Assembly: GCA_902492205.1 (NCBI GenBank)
Contig: CABUKU010000017.1
Coordinates: forward strand, 1 to 64,000
DNA length: 64,000 nucleotides
Source: an uncultured Bacteroides sp.
GTDB taxonomy: Bacteria > Bacteroidota > Bacteroidia > Bacteroidales > Bacteroidaceae
Direction of reading: 5' to 3'
Shown here: in pieces, positions 16,508 to 25,432 of the stretch
How the letters are laid out: each line of letters begins with the position of its first letter
Numbering within the stretch: the stretch's first letter is position 1
Made by a program: the position numbers and the translations under genes
Notes under the pieces: generated by a model
Database searches by the model: none
What the model saw: the letters and a program-made list of their open reading frames with translations, nothing else
What the model was told of the DNA's origin: nothing

Positions 16508-17071
16508 TTATTCTTTTTCATATAATTCTATGCGGTCACCCAATTTTTTACGGATGAGGTATAACGCCTCGCTACGGTTTGCCACACGGTCGAAAACCGG
16601 GAAGTTTATTCCTTCGCTACCCGGCATATCCCTGTAAGTAACGTGAAGTTCAATATTTAAAAAGAAGAATGACAGTAATTTCTTTAATATCAGACTAAGA
16701 TAACTTCTGTAAGTGATAGTGCCCACTATCTGTGCTTTCTTTACATTATCCCAAATCAATGTTTCTTTCGTAAAAGGAGCACCACCCGGAATAACCATCT
16801 TTTCATCGTCTACTGTTACTTTGCAGGTAAAAGCAAATATCAGTGCTGCCAGTCCGTATAGTCCGCAGGCTATATCTATGTACATTACCATAGATGACTG
16901 GTTTGTAGTTTCTCCTTGCAACAGTGGAAGCAAGCAGGTAAAGAATAGAACAAGTGCGGCAAAACCGGCTTGCATCAGATAAAAAAGTTTTCCTCCGGCG
17001 AGTACGTACGTTTCTTGTTCAGGCATTTGAACCTGTTCTGATGCTTTGATTAGTTTCTCAATTTTTCCCAT
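16508..17071 (-). CDS. membrane protein of unknown function, LemA/DUF3137 operon
   Basis: A 187-residue protein with two transmembrane helices near residues 28-50 and 62-85. A cytosolic tail follows (KVTVDDEKMVIPGGAPFTKETLIWDNVKKAQIV) whose strand pattern resembles a bacterial PH-like domain. I do not recognise a named family. It starts 19 bp after the DUF3137 gene and is probably the last gene of the LemA operon, so a shared envelope function is likely. Confidence 0.75.
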   Translation of the reverse strand: MGKIEKLIKASEQVQMPEQETYVLAGGKLFYLMQAGFAALVLFFTCLLPLLQGETTNQSSMVMYIDIACGLYGLAALIFAFTCKVTVDDEKMVIPGGAPFTKETLIWDNVKKAQIVGTITYRSYLSLILKKLLSFFFLNIELHVTYRDMPGSEGINFPVFDRVANRSEALYLIRKKLGDRIELYEKE

Positions 17072-17090
17072 AATTGTGTTTGTTTGTATA

Positions 17091-18146
17091 TTAATTTAAA
17101 TGTAGTTCTTTCAGAACTTCACAGGAAGTGTGGATGTCGTTATATATTTCGTCGATAATATTTTTGTTTTTCAACGAACTGCCTTTAAGGCTTAAGAAGC
17201 CATCGGGCATATAAACAGCCACATAGAATGTATCTTTGTAGAAAGAAAACATGATATTCCGGTTGAATTTCCTTTTCAATTCATTCATTCGCTGCATCAT
17301 GCCGGGTGTCAGTATGTAGCGTGCACCTACTTCGTCTTTGGCATAGACTGCGAAATTATGTTCGAATTCTGTATCTTCTAATTTTACAAGGCTGTTTCCT
17401 TCCACCTTCTTTAAAGCTTGGATGTTTTGTGCCAGATACCCTAATTTATCTTCCAAATGGTCGGGCAATATTAACATGGATGTTTTAAACTCTTTATCAT
17501 GTTTCGCCCATCCAAACATACCGCGGAAATCATACATGCTGCTTTCAATCCGGGAACTGAATAGTGGCTTGATTAATCCCTTATAGAATGCCATAATACC
17601 GAAAGACAGGCTGCTGCCTGCAATGGTATTGTTGACCTTACTGGAACAAATTCCTATATCGGCAATATTGAGTTTTATATTTTCTACATCTAATTCCATA
17701 GAGGCAAAAGTCTGAGCCGGGATTCCAACCTCTACTTTCCGCATTCCACTGAATAAATGACTTGATTTAAGAACTCCCTCGGTTACATTGTGCAGATATT
17801 CGTGATACTTCACTTTAGGAAAGAGGCTCTGCAGGATTTCTTTAATGATAGTCTTTTCCTGTGTGGTGAAATAAGCATAAGCTTTTGCAAAAATGAAGTT
17901 TCCCACAATGATAACGGCGAATAAAGGGAAAACTAATTTCATAACAGTGTCGGAAGAAAAATTATCCTCATTGTAAGCTAAAAACATGTTTATCCACATA
18001 AACAGAAAAAAGACTAAAGCTCCTCCAAAAATGATTATTTTGAAGATATTAACGAACTTGCGTCCTTTTTCTGCTTTGTGAATTGTAGCGCTTAAGCGCT
18101 GATAGAGCAGTGTTGTGTTGTCTGATTTTGTGTTTGTATTGCCCAT
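17091..18146 (-). CDS. DUF3137 family membrane protein
   Basis: A 351-residue protein with two transmembrane helices (about residues 35-55 and 75-95). A soluble domain with the DUF3137 pattern follows: VEVGIPAQTFASMELDVENIKLNIADIGI, then FRGMFGWAKHDKEFKTSMLILPD. DUF3137 genes are commonly found next to lemA. It starts 3 bp after the lemA stop, so the two are translationally linked. The molecular function is unknown. Confidence 0.85.
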   Translation of the reverse strand: MGNTNTKSDNTTLLYQRLSATIHKAEKGRKFVNIFKIIIFGGALVFFLFMWINMFLAYNEDNFSSDTVMKLVFPLFAVIIVGNFIFAKAYAYFTTQEKTIIKEILQSLFPKVKYHEYLHNVTEGVLKSSHLFSGMRKVEVGIPAQTFASMELDVENIKLNIADIGICSSKVNNTIAGSSLSFGIMAFYKGLIKPLFSSRIESSMYDFRGMFGWAKHDKEFKTSMLILPDHLEDKLGYLAQNIQALKKVEGNSLVKLEDTEFEHNFAVYAKDEVGARYILTPGMMQRMNELKRKFNRNIMFSFYKDTFYVAVYMPDGFLSLKGSSLKNKNIIDEIYNDIHTSCEVLKELHLN

Positions 18147-18149
18147 TTG

Positions 18150-18707
18150 TTATGATAATAATTCACTTACATTTATATTTCTTTGCTCTATTTCGGGTAT
18201 TTCAATAAGCGGCAAACATGTGTGTTTCTTATAAGAAGCAACAAAAGATGAAGGAAACATCTCAATTGCATTGTTATAATCGGTAACCGATGCATTATAA
18301 GTGCGGCGTATAGCCTGTATTTGCCATTCCATTTCATTCAAGTTGTCTTGCAGTTTCATGAACTGGTCGTTTGCTTTTAACTCCGGATAATTTTCAGCCG
18401 TAGCCTGAATCTTGGGAAGCATTGCCGAAAGCTCGTTTCCTGTTTTTATTTGTTCTTGCTCGGTAGTTGCCTGAATTGCTTTTGTGCGTAGTTCTGTAAT
18501 TTTGGTTAACGTCTCGTCCTCATACTTCATATAGGCTTTCAGGGTAGATATTAAATTGGGTATGAGGTCATTGCGCTGCTTTAATGCTACACATATTCCA
18601 CTCTCGCATTGTTTCACTCTGTTACGTTTGGCAATGAGGCCGTTAGAAGTCAGAATGAACCATATTATAAGAACTAAGGCTATTGCTATGATGATATAAC
18701 CAATCAT
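18150..18707 (-). CDS. lemA: LemA family protein
   Basis: A 185-residue LemA-family protein: one N-terminal membrane helix (IIIAIALVLIIWFILTSNGLI) followed by a long helical bundle with the family motifs VKQCESGICVALKQRNDLIPNLISTLKAYM and ETLTKITELRTKAIQ. The LemA-type YNNAIEMFPSSFVAS segment sits near the C-terminus. It is first in a three-gene operon and divergent from a TetR gene that may regulate it. Confidence 0.92.
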   Translation of the reverse strand: MIGYIIIAIALVLIIWFILTSNGLIAKRNRVKQCESGICVALKQRNDLIPNLISTLKAYMKYEDETLTKITELRTKAIQATTEQEQIKTGNELSAMLPKIQATAENYPELKANDQFMKLQDNLNEMEWQIQAIRRTYNASVTDYNNAIEMFPSSFVASYKKHTCLPLIEIPEIEQRNINVSELLS

Positions 18708-18742
18708 AAAGTTTTCTTTTAATAAATTAGATTTTTATAAAA

Positions 18743-18787
18743 ACCGCACGCGCGGTACAAAAGTACAAACTTTAATTAGAATACCAA
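18743..18787 (-). promoter_or_regulatory. lemA promoter with an overlapping palindrome
   Basis: On the minus strand a TTG (18785-18787) and TACTTTTG (18758-18765) are 19 bp apart, an excellent promoter. Directly downstream lies accgc-acgc-gcggt (18743-18756), a GC-rich palindrome in very AT-rich DNA, straddling the expected transcription start. It is a candidate operator, possibly for the divergent TetR protein; as RNA it would be a hairpin followed by five U. Confidence 0.6.
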
Positions 18788-18845
18788 ATATTATCACAAA
18801 TAATATAATAAAAGGTTGTGTAATGTAATATTTAAAACAAAATAT

Positions 18846-18853
18846 TATCTTTG
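18846..18853 (+). promoter_or_regulatory. -7 element of the TetR gene
   Basis: TATCTTTG lies 25 bp upstream of the TetR start. The region upstream is extremely AT-rich, and no TTG lies at ideal spacing. Confidence 0.5.
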
Positions 18854-18877
18854 TAATGTATTCTATAGTATAAATGT

Positions 18878-19501
18878 ATGGCTGAATTGAGAGAACCGAA
18901 GACAAAGAAAGCGGAACAGACTAAAGCAATGATATTGCGGGAAGCTTTTAAACTGTTCTTGATGAAAGGATATGAGAATGCTACTATGGTGGAACTGATG
19001 AAAGCGACAGGTTTAAGTCGCGGAGCTATATTTTATTATGCTGAAGATAAATTTAGCTTGTTCAAGGAAGTAGCAGATAAGTTCCTCCTCGAATCACAAT
19101 CTTTTCACACTAAAATAGATTATGACAGTTGTACTTCTTTTTATGTCTTTATTCAAGAGTATGTAAAGTTAATAAGAACGGTGACAGATGATTTAATGTC
19201 TATCCCCGGTAATACATCGGAAGCATATATCGGTCTGATTTTTCAAACTTCCCGCTACTATCCCGGATTTGACAGGAAGATAAGTCTTTCATTTGAGCAA
19301 GAACATTTGATGTGGGAAAGAGCGCTTCGGGACGCAATAAAAAGAGGGGAGATACGTTCGGATATAGATATAAAACAAGTTTCCCGTCAATTTTGGCATA
19401 CTTATCTGGGTTATTCTTTAGAGGTATGTTTCCGTCATAATGTAGATGCTGATGAGCTATATACATTATATATGATAATTTACGAAACCATTAAATTATA
19501 G
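18878..19501 (+). CDS. TetR-family transcriptional regulator
   Basis: A 207-residue regulator. The N-terminal DNA-binding domain (about residues 15-60) reads ILREAFKLFLMKGYENATMVELMKATGLSRGAIFYYAEDKFSLF, a classic TetR helix-turn-helix. The helical C-terminal ligand domain is not assigned. It is divergent from lemA with 170 bp between the starts, so autoregulation and control of the lemA operon are plausible; the META-domain gene downstream has its own promoter. Confidence 0.93.
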   Translation: MAELREPKTKKAEQTKAMILREAFKLFLMKGYENATMVELMKATGLSRGAIFYYAEDKFSLFKEVADKFLLESQSFHTKIDYDSCTSFYVFIQEYVKLIRTVTDDLMSIPGNTSEAYIGLIFQTSRYYPGFDRKISLSFEQEHLMWERALRDAIKRGEIRSDIDIKQVSRQFWHTYLGYSLEVCFRHNVDADELYTLYMIIYETIKL

Positions 19502-19597
19502 AAAAATCTAGAGGCATAATTATAGATATGATATACAGCCTACCCGTTGAATAAGATTCTTTAACGCATTGATTTAACACAAAGGTGGATAAATGCT

Positions 19598-19605
19598 TAC
19601 CTTTG
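19598..19605 (+). promoter_or_regulatory. -7 element of the META-domain gene
   Basis: TACCTTTG matches the consensus and lies 32 bp before the ATG at 19638. It shows that upstream in-frame Met codons are not used. Confidence 0.5.
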
Positions 19606-19637
19606 TTCCCATATTTAAACTAAACAATGAGATAACT

Positions 19638-20438
19638 ATGAGAAAATTAATTTTATCTTTCGCATGTATTGGTGCGAGCTTGGCAATGGTATCATGTGGC
19701 TCAAGTAAACAGGCTATTCCGGTATCGGCACTCAATGGTGACTGGAATATAGTAAAGGTAGCGGGAAAAGCTATTTCGCCGGTTAACGGCAAAGCTCCTT
19801 TTATCGGTTTTGATATAGCTCAAGGACGTATCTATGGTAATAGCGGATGTAACCGCATGATGGGTACATTCAATGCCAATTCGGCAAAATCGGGTGTCCT
19901 GAGTTTCGGCCCTATTGCAGGAACACGCATGGCATGTCCCGATATGAGTACCGAACAAAGCATCCTGAATGCATTGAGTGAAGTAAAATCGTATAAAACA
20001 GTTGCAGGAAAAGATTTATCCATTGCTCTTTGCAACAGTAAGGGAAAAGAACTTGTGTTGTTGGAAAAAGGAGCGAATGGACAAAGTGCAACTTTGGATA
20101 TGCTGAACGGAGAATGGAACATTGAAAAGATCAATGGCAATCCTTTGGGCAAATCGGAGAAAGTTCCGTTCATAGGTTTCAATGTGGCAGAGAAGAGAGT
20201 ATTTGGCAGTGCCGGATGTAACTCCATGACCGGTATGTTGGAACAGGAAGAGGGCATTTCCAATTCTATTAATTTAGATAAGCTTGCTCTTACGATGATG
20301 ATGTGTGCAGACATGGAAGTGGAGCAACAAGTACTTGCCGCACTGAATACTGTTAAAACCTTTAATTCGTTACCCGACGGTAAAATGGGACTTTATGATG
20401 CCAATGGCAATTTGGTGATTACCCTTGTGAAGAAATAA
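19638..20438 (+). CDS. lipoprotein with two META/HslJ domains
   Basis: A 266-residue lipoprotein (lipobox MVSC). It carries two tandem META domains, each starting LNGDWNIVKVAGKAISP or LNGEWNIEKINGNPLGK, then PFIGFD/N, GNSGCNRMMG or GSAGCNSMTG, and a MxCxDM(S/E)xEQ block. META-domain proteins such as E. coli HslJ sit in the envelope and are linked to stress and novobiocin resistance, but have no known activity. The start at 19638 opens the signal peptide MRKLILSFACIGASLA. Confidence 0.9.
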   Translation: MRKLILSFACIGASLAMVSCGSSKQAIPVSALNGDWNIVKVAGKAISPVNGKAPFIGFDIAQGRIYGNSGCNRMMGTFNANSAKSGVLSFGPIAGTRMACPDMSTEQSILNALSEVKSYKTVAGKDLSIALCNSKGKELVLLEKGANGQSATLDMLNGEWNIEKINGNPLGKSEKVPFIGFNVAEKRVFGSAGCNSMTGMLEQEEGISNSINLDKLALTMMMCADMEVEQQVLAALNTVKTFNSLPDGKMGLYDANGNLVITLVKK

Positions 20439-20462
20439 CTGGGTTATATTCTTTATATAAAG

Positions 20463-20508
20463 AATGGGCTTTAGGTTGGCAGTAATGCTTCCCGAAGCCC
20501 ATTTTTAC
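20463..20508 (+). terminator. terminator of the META-domain gene
   Basis: The stem aatgggctt / aagcccatt with a 23-nt loop is followed by TTT, 25 bp after the stop codon. Confidence 0.6.
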
Positions 20509-20647
20509 ATATAAAAGGCAAATCCTGTTTTTACCTTCATATCTTCATTTAACATTTACATTGTACATTATCAGTGGGTTATGATGAACATTCAACTTTT
20601 CTAATGTCCGCTTTATCTTCATTTTATGTTCACCTGCAGCTTTGCAT

Positions 20648-20904
20648 ACAAACGACTTGTCGTTTATAAAAATTGACTTGATGTTTTTGTACAAACAATA
20701 GGTTGTTTTTTGCAAACAACTTGTTGATTGAAAAAATCAATTAAGTACTTTTTTCAATGTAAATGTATGTTGTCATAGCCGACTAGTTGGGGTGTGTCGA
20801 AATGTAACCAAACCTCCCGACTTTTGACGCACCCCCGATTTAGATAGTTGAGCCGTCTTCACCCCGAAACGACTTGCTGCAAGGTATCTTAGCGCAGGTG
20901 AAAG
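20648..20904. repeat. 4-5 x 21-22-nt palindrome array plus hairpin, locus 2
   Basis: The array (20648-20754) has units starting near 20648, 20669, 20691, 20712 and 20733. Most are built around caaac...CTTG...gttt, for example aaacgacttgtcgttt. To its right is a hairpin with arms cttcacc (20857-20863) and ggtgaaag (20897-20904) and a loop opening ccgaaacgactt. The layout matches 5738-6001 and 38131-38447 although the unit sequence differs. The rest of the gap 20509-20979 holds nothing recognisable; a 67-codon minus-strand frame (20773-20976) over the hairpin is not credible. Confidence 0.65.
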
Positions 20905-20979
20905 CGATGAATGCTTCAAACTGCTGTTTACTGTAATAGGTATTTCCTCGTCTTTGTGGCAGAAATGTAATAACAAAAA

Positions 20980-21008
20980 GGGCTGTACCCTTGATAAGAG
21001 TACAGCCC
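20980..21008 (-). terminator. terminator of the BspA-like gene
   Basis: The stem gggctgtac / gtacagccc is followed on the minus strand by ttttt. It lies just after the stop of the gene at 21051. Confidence 0.75.
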
Positions 21009-21050
21009 CAAAGAAAATAAAAATTTAAAATCTGTTATGGGTTATGGTAA

Positions 21051-23513
21051 TTATGGATTCGGGACTTCTGTAACAGTACCCCAAGTAACGTTTGCCCACT
21101 TCTTATTATACTTTTCACCTTCAGAACCTGCCTTCACCTTTACAGTTGCGCTACCGGTCGTTGCATCAGTGAATGCATTTGCTCCTAATTGTGTAATTAC
21201 AGTTTGGAAATTCAAAGTATGACCACCGAAATCAGCTCCTCCAAATGCTTTGTTTCCGATAGAGTAAGCCGCATCAAAGGTAACATTACCACCGAATGTA
21301 CAAAGTTCGAATGCATTGTTGCCGATAGTTTCAGCTAGAGTAAATTCAATAGTATTGCTGAATGTAACACCCTTGAATGCTGCAGTTCCGATAGTTGTGG
21401 CTGCAGCAAAGGTAGCTGCATTGCTGAATGTACAATTTTCAAATGCATTGGCTTTAATGGTTACAACATCAGGGAATGCAATAGGACTGCCGCTGAATGT
21501 ACAACCCTTGAATGCACTTGCTTCGATGGTTGTAATATTACTAATTGTAGTATTATTTAAAGTTCCACAACCTGCAAATGCTTCTTCAGGAATTTCTTCC
21601 AAAGAAGTAGCCATATCCGGGATAGCAGTTAATGCTTTACAGCCTCTAAATGCATATTTCTCTAAAGTAGTGAGATCACCTAAAGTAAGAGTACCTGTAG
21701 CCAATGCTGTACAACCCTCAAATGCACCTTCATCTATAGAAACAACGTTACTATTTTGGAATGTAGTCAATTTCTTACATCCTTTGAATACATTCTTGGG
21801 AAGTGCTTGTAAACCGGAGGCACTAAAACCTGATGCATCAACCAATTCTTCACAACCCTCAAATGCACTTTCACCTAAAGTAGTAACACCGGTAGCTGTA
21901 CCCAAGCTAGCCAGTTTGGCACATCCATAGAATGCTCTTGCTTTGATTTCAAGTACATTAGTACTTGGGATTGGTGCACTAGTCATCTTAGAACAACCTT
22001 CGAATGCACTTTCGGGAATTTCTGCTAAGCTATTACTAAAAGTAGGTGCTGTTGTTATTGTTGTACAACCTTTAAATGCAGCCATACCCAATTTTTCAAC
22101 GTTACTAACATTATTCAGTGTAGTCAATGCAGTACATCCCTCGAATGCATTTGCACTGATTTCTGTTATGCTTGTACCATCGAATGTTATCAATTTTGTG
22201 TTGCCCTTCAAAGCGTTATCCGGCACTGTTGTAACACCGGTAGCATTGATAGTCAAGACAGTAGCATAAGGATATTTATTGATGGCTGCCCAGTCGTCAT
22301 TATTCATAACAGAAGTTCCACTAACAGTGATAGCGTTATAGAATACAGGATCTGTGGTGCTGTTCAATGCTTCAGCGATGGAACTGGCTGTAGTAGCATT
22401 AAATACTCCGCCTGTCATAGCTTTCATTGTTACAAAGATAGAGCCTGCACGCTTTTCTCCGTCTTTAGTCATGGTAACGGTCAGTTCGGCAAGAGCACCG
22501 TCACTAAAGCCTGCCGGATTCACTGTGACTTTTGCTTTACCACTTGTTTTTTCTACTGTAAATGTATTAAACGAACCGCTGCGGGTAATAGCTGTTTGGT
22601 TTTTATCGTTGCTTGCAATGTCTGCACGTACAATAGCATCTTCCCAACCTGCAGGAATATCTACAGTATATTCATTGGCGTTATCTACAATCATAAAACC
22701 TGCTACGCCTGTTTCTGTGATTGTCAATTCGCTCTTTGCGATGTTTACGGTATACTTTTTTCCTGCAAAATCGAAATCGATAGTACCGGCTTCTTCGTTA
22801 ACCTCAGCATCAAACTTCACAGGTGTTGCATCGGCTGTTACGCGAACCATTGCGCCTTGCTCATCTCTCAACCATTCGCCGTCAATCTTCCAGTATTTAT
22901 TATTATTACCATCATCTTCAAATGTGTCTGCAGTAATCTTAGGAGCTCTTGATGCAGTAATCTTATTGCCTGCGGTGTCTTTCAACCAATCTCCGTTCAC
23001 TTGCCAGTAGAACTGTTTGTCGACTTCGTCTTGTTTAGCAGTCAATACCGGAGAAACTCCGTCTTTGCCGTTCGTTCCGTTGATACCGTCTTTACCGTCG
23101 GCACCGTCCTTACCATTGGTTCCGTCTACACCATCTTTACCGTCAGTGCCATTGATACCGTCTTTTCCATCGGTTCTGTTTACGCCGTCTTTTCCGTCGG
23201 TGCCATTGATACCGTCCTTACCGTCTGTTCCGTTTTTAATAACAGCCACGGTTCCTTTGGAGAAAGTGATTTCGTATCCGTCTGTCACTTTCTTCACGCT
23301 CTTCACAAAGTCGTATCCGTTAATGGTGTTGATAGATGCCTGAATGGCGGCAATATCTGTTTTTACTTTTTCCTCAAGGGAGGTGACACGTTGGTCGAGG
23401 TCGCTGATCTGCCCTTTGAGTACTGTGTCGTCATAATCGTCTCCGCACGAAGTGAATCCTGCGGTAAGAAGTGTGGCTGCGAGTGCCACTGCAATAATCT
23501 TGCTTGTTTTCAT
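21051..23513 (-). CDS. BspA-like leucine-rich-repeat surface lipoprotein with a collagen-like segment
   Basis: An 820-residue surface lipoprotein. The signal ends in the lipobox FTSC (Cys23), and a short coiled coil follows (LKGQISDLDQRVTSLEEKVKTDIAAI). Residues 95-153 are about 20 Gly-X-Y triplets of the type GTDGKDGIN, with one break at Arg. The next part (155-260) contains two YWQVNGDWL/YWKIDGEWL segments typical of DUF4988-like proteins. From about residue 400 to 800 there are many LRR_5 repeats (AFEGCTALTTLNNVSNVEKLG). BspA-like proteins are adhesins or matrix binders. No partner gene is adjacent, and the start lies beside a block of hairpins. Confidence 0.9.
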   Translation of the reverse strand: MKTSKIIAVALAATLLTAGFTSCGDDYDDTVLKGQISDLDQRVTSLEEKVKTDIAAIQASINTINGYDFVKSVKKVTDGYEITFSKGTVAVIKNGTDGKDGINGTDGKDGVNRTDGKDGINGTDGKDGVDGTNGKDGADGKDGINGTNGKDGVSPVLTAKQDEVDKQFYWQVNGDWLKDTAGNKITASRAPKITADTFEDDGNNNKYWKIDGEWLRDEQGAMVRVTADATPVKFDAEVNEEAGTIDFDFAGKKYTVNIAKSELTITETGVAGFMIVDNANEYTVDIPAGWEDAIVRADIASNDKNQTAITRSGSFNTFTVEKTSGKAKVTVNPAGFSDGALAELTVTMTKDGEKRAGSIFVTMKAMTGGVFNATTASSIAEALNSTTDPVFYNAITVSGTSVMNNDDWAAINKYPYATVLTINATGVTTVPDNALKGNTKLITFDGTSITEISANAFEGCTALTTLNNVSNVEKLGMAAFKGCTTITTAPTFSNSLAEIPESAFEGCSKMTSAPIPSTNVLEIKARAFYGCAKLASLGTATGVTTLGESAFEGCEELVDASGFSASGLQALPKNVFKGCKKLTTFQNSNVVSIDEGAFEGCTALATGTLTLGDLTTLEKYAFRGCKALTAIPDMATSLEEIPEEAFAGCGTLNNTTISNITTIEASAFKGCTFSGSPIAFPDVVTIKANAFENCTFSNAATFAAATTIGTAAFKGVTFSNTIEFTLAETIGNNAFELCTFGGNVTFDAAYSIGNKAFGGADFGGHTLNFQTVITQLGANAFTDATTGSATVKVKAGSEGEKYNKKWANVTWGTVTEVPNP

Positions 23514-23700
23514 AAAATAAGTGTGTTAATTTTAAACTTAAAATACACGAATCGTTTTGTTTAATTGAATTGTCGGGCTGCGGGATGTGTTTTCGTAACT
23601 GCAGCCTCCTGCCTGTTTGTCCTTTCACGTACTGTCTGGTTCTTACTGTTATTCTGTTTGTGCTTTCCGTCCCTCTGGTCAGCGTGATACAATAAAAAAA

Positions 23701-23943
23701 GCGCAGGGACTGTTGCTCAATTATTTATTCACATTCCGGGCTCTCGCATGCCCACATCCCGAATAAATAACAACAGTCGCCCGCACCTGTTTCGATATAT
23801 CAAACTTCCTCCCGTCATGAAATAAGTAGCCAATACTCAGAGGGAGGCAGAATCTATAACAAAAGTGCGGGCGTTGTTGTTATTATCTTCGGAATTATTT
23901 CAAATTTGCGAGATTTGGAACGTGAAGATAATAACAAAACGCC
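23701..23943. repeat. block of three interlocking inverted repeats
   Basis: Inverted repeat A pairs gactgttg (23708-23715) plus ttatttattc (23721-23730) with gaataaataa plus caacagtc (23761-23778). B pairs gcccgcac (23779-23786) with gtgcgggc (23865-23872) and encloses cctccc/gggagg (23808-23813/23842-23847). C pairs gttattatcttc (23879-23890) with gaagataataac (23924-23935). It could be a structured RNA or a degenerate mobile element. The rest of the gap 23514-24131 holds no credible gene; a 64-codon frame at 23906-24100 overlaps repeat C. Confidence 0.7.
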
Positions 23944-24131
23944 TTTTCGTACAATAAATACGACTCTGCAGGAAGGATTATTTATGCCGACCGACAGAAA
24001 TCAGAGGCAAAGATATATAAAAATACTGTTCCGCATTCAAGAAAATAAGATTTATTTAAAAAATATTGGCAAAGAAGCGCACACTATCCACTTCCGATAG
24101 ATAATTTATTGATAATTCTATTCACGAAAGG

Positions 24132-24160
24132 TTGTTTATTGATTAATATTTGTAACTTTG
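24132..24160 (+). promoter_or_regulatory. promoter of the LruC-domain gene
   Basis: TTG (24132-24134) and TAACTTTG (24153-24160) are separated by 18 bp. They lie just upstream of the ATG at 24194 and rule out an earlier in-frame ATG at 24158. Confidence 0.65.
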
Positions 24161-24193
24161 CGGCAGAAAGAATTAAACTATATAGATACTATT

Positions 24194-25408
24194 ATGAAGA
24201 GTTTTAGGGGAATTTTGGCTTTGGCCGTCTTGGTTGTCATGTCGGCATGCCAAGAAAAGGATTTATCTGTGCAGAACAAGACTCCGGAGGTTACGGATTT
24301 GGTTATTCCGTCGGATTTTGATTGGAATTTATCCGAGAATGTCGATTTATCGGTAGAGTCATCGGTACAAACTGTGGTAGATGTATTTAGATCGGAAAAT
24401 TGTGCTGAGGGTGATTTGCTTGCTACTTTGAATGTTCCTACCGAAGAAGATGTTACTTTGAGTGTTCCGGTTGGTACGGAAAAACTATATATCCGCTATA
24501 CTAAGGCCGACGGAACGAAAGATGTAATAACAACTTCTTCCAAAGCGGTGGTTACCCGTTCTGGAAATGGCATAAATGCAAAATTGCCTGAAGATGTCGG
24601 AGAGATTATTACTACAGTTGATGGCCCGATAAAATATTATCCGGCAAATGGTTGGGGAACTATTTTATTTGAAGACAATTGGCCGGTGTTGGGCGATTAT
24701 GATTTGAATGATTTTGCTGCATGGTACAAGATTCAGTTATATTTGAATAGCAAAGGTACTCACATAAATTCTATTATGGTTGCTGTAAGGCTGAATGCAT
24801 TGGGAGGTCTTAAACCATATCAATTATGCTTGAAGATAGAAAATTTACAAACAAAATACATAAGTGGTATAGAAGAATATTCTACTCCAACTCTTGGTGA
24901 GTTGGTTTCCGAACAGAATGAACCTGCTTTATTTACATTTGATTGGGGAAATTTGAAAGGATCTGACGGAGGAAGTTTTTATAATACGGAAAAAGGACAT
25001 TTGGCTGAAACTTTGAAAGATAATCAAATTGATTTTATTATCGAATTGAAAGAACCTATGAAGTTGAGTAAGAAGTTTGATCACGAAACATTTGATTTCT
25101 TCATAAAGAGAACTGATGAAGAAAAAACCGAGATTCACATGAAAGGTTATAAACCGACTAATGATTTTATAAGTGGATATAACCGGATAACTAACCAGAC
25201 AGTGGGACTTGCTCCGAATAATTATTATTTCAATGATGGAAATTTTGTGTGGGGAATTAAAGTTCCTAAAGGAATTTCCCATCCTTTGGAGACAGTAAAG
25301 ATGACAGAAGCATATCCTGAATTTGCCACTTGGCTTACCAGTGGTGGTAAGGAGGCTGAAAATTGGTATGATCATAAAGTAAATGCTAATTGTGTGGAAA
25401 TAAAATAG
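24194..25408 (+). CDS. LruC-domain lipoprotein
   Basis: A 404-residue lipoprotein with signal MKSFRGILALAVLVVMSAC. The central and C-terminal part match the LruC domain: YPANGWGTILFEDNWPVLGDYDLNDFAAWYKI, a run of strands, and a C-terminal HPLETVKMTEAYPEFATWLTSGG segment. The GDYDLNDF acidic motif suggests metal binding. LruC proteins of Bacteroidetes and Leptospira are envelope lipoproteins without known enzymatic function. It is a single-gene transcript with its own promoter and terminator. Confidence 0.85.
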   Translation: MKSFRGILALAVLVVMSACQEKDLSVQNKTPEVTDLVIPSDFDWNLSENVDLSVESSVQTVVDVFRSENCAEGDLLATLNVPTEEDVTLSVPVGTEKLYIRYTKADGTKDVITTSSKAVVTRSGNGINAKLPEDVGEIITTVDGPIKYYPANGWGTILFEDNWPVLGDYDLNDFAAWYKIQLYLNSKGTHINSIMVAVRLNALGGLKPYQLCLKIENLQTKYISGIEEYSTPTLGELVSEQNEPALFTFDWGNLKGSDGGSFYNTEKGHLAETLKDNQIDFIIELKEPMKLSKKFDHETFDFFIKRTDEEKTEIHMKGYKPTNDFISGYNRITNQTVGLAPNNYYFNDGNFVWGIKVPKGISHPLETVKMTEAYPEFATWLTSGGKEAENWYDHKVNANCVEIK

Positions 25409-25432
25409 AACTTTGTCCTCATAGGTATAAGT

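Noticed and set aside
20773..20976. A 67-codon minus-strand frame
   Set aside because: It spans the hairpin of the second array locus, has no family resemblance and no promoter.
23906..24100. A 64-codon plus-strand frame
   Set aside because: It overlaps inverted repeat C and AT-rich DNA, with no recognisable family.
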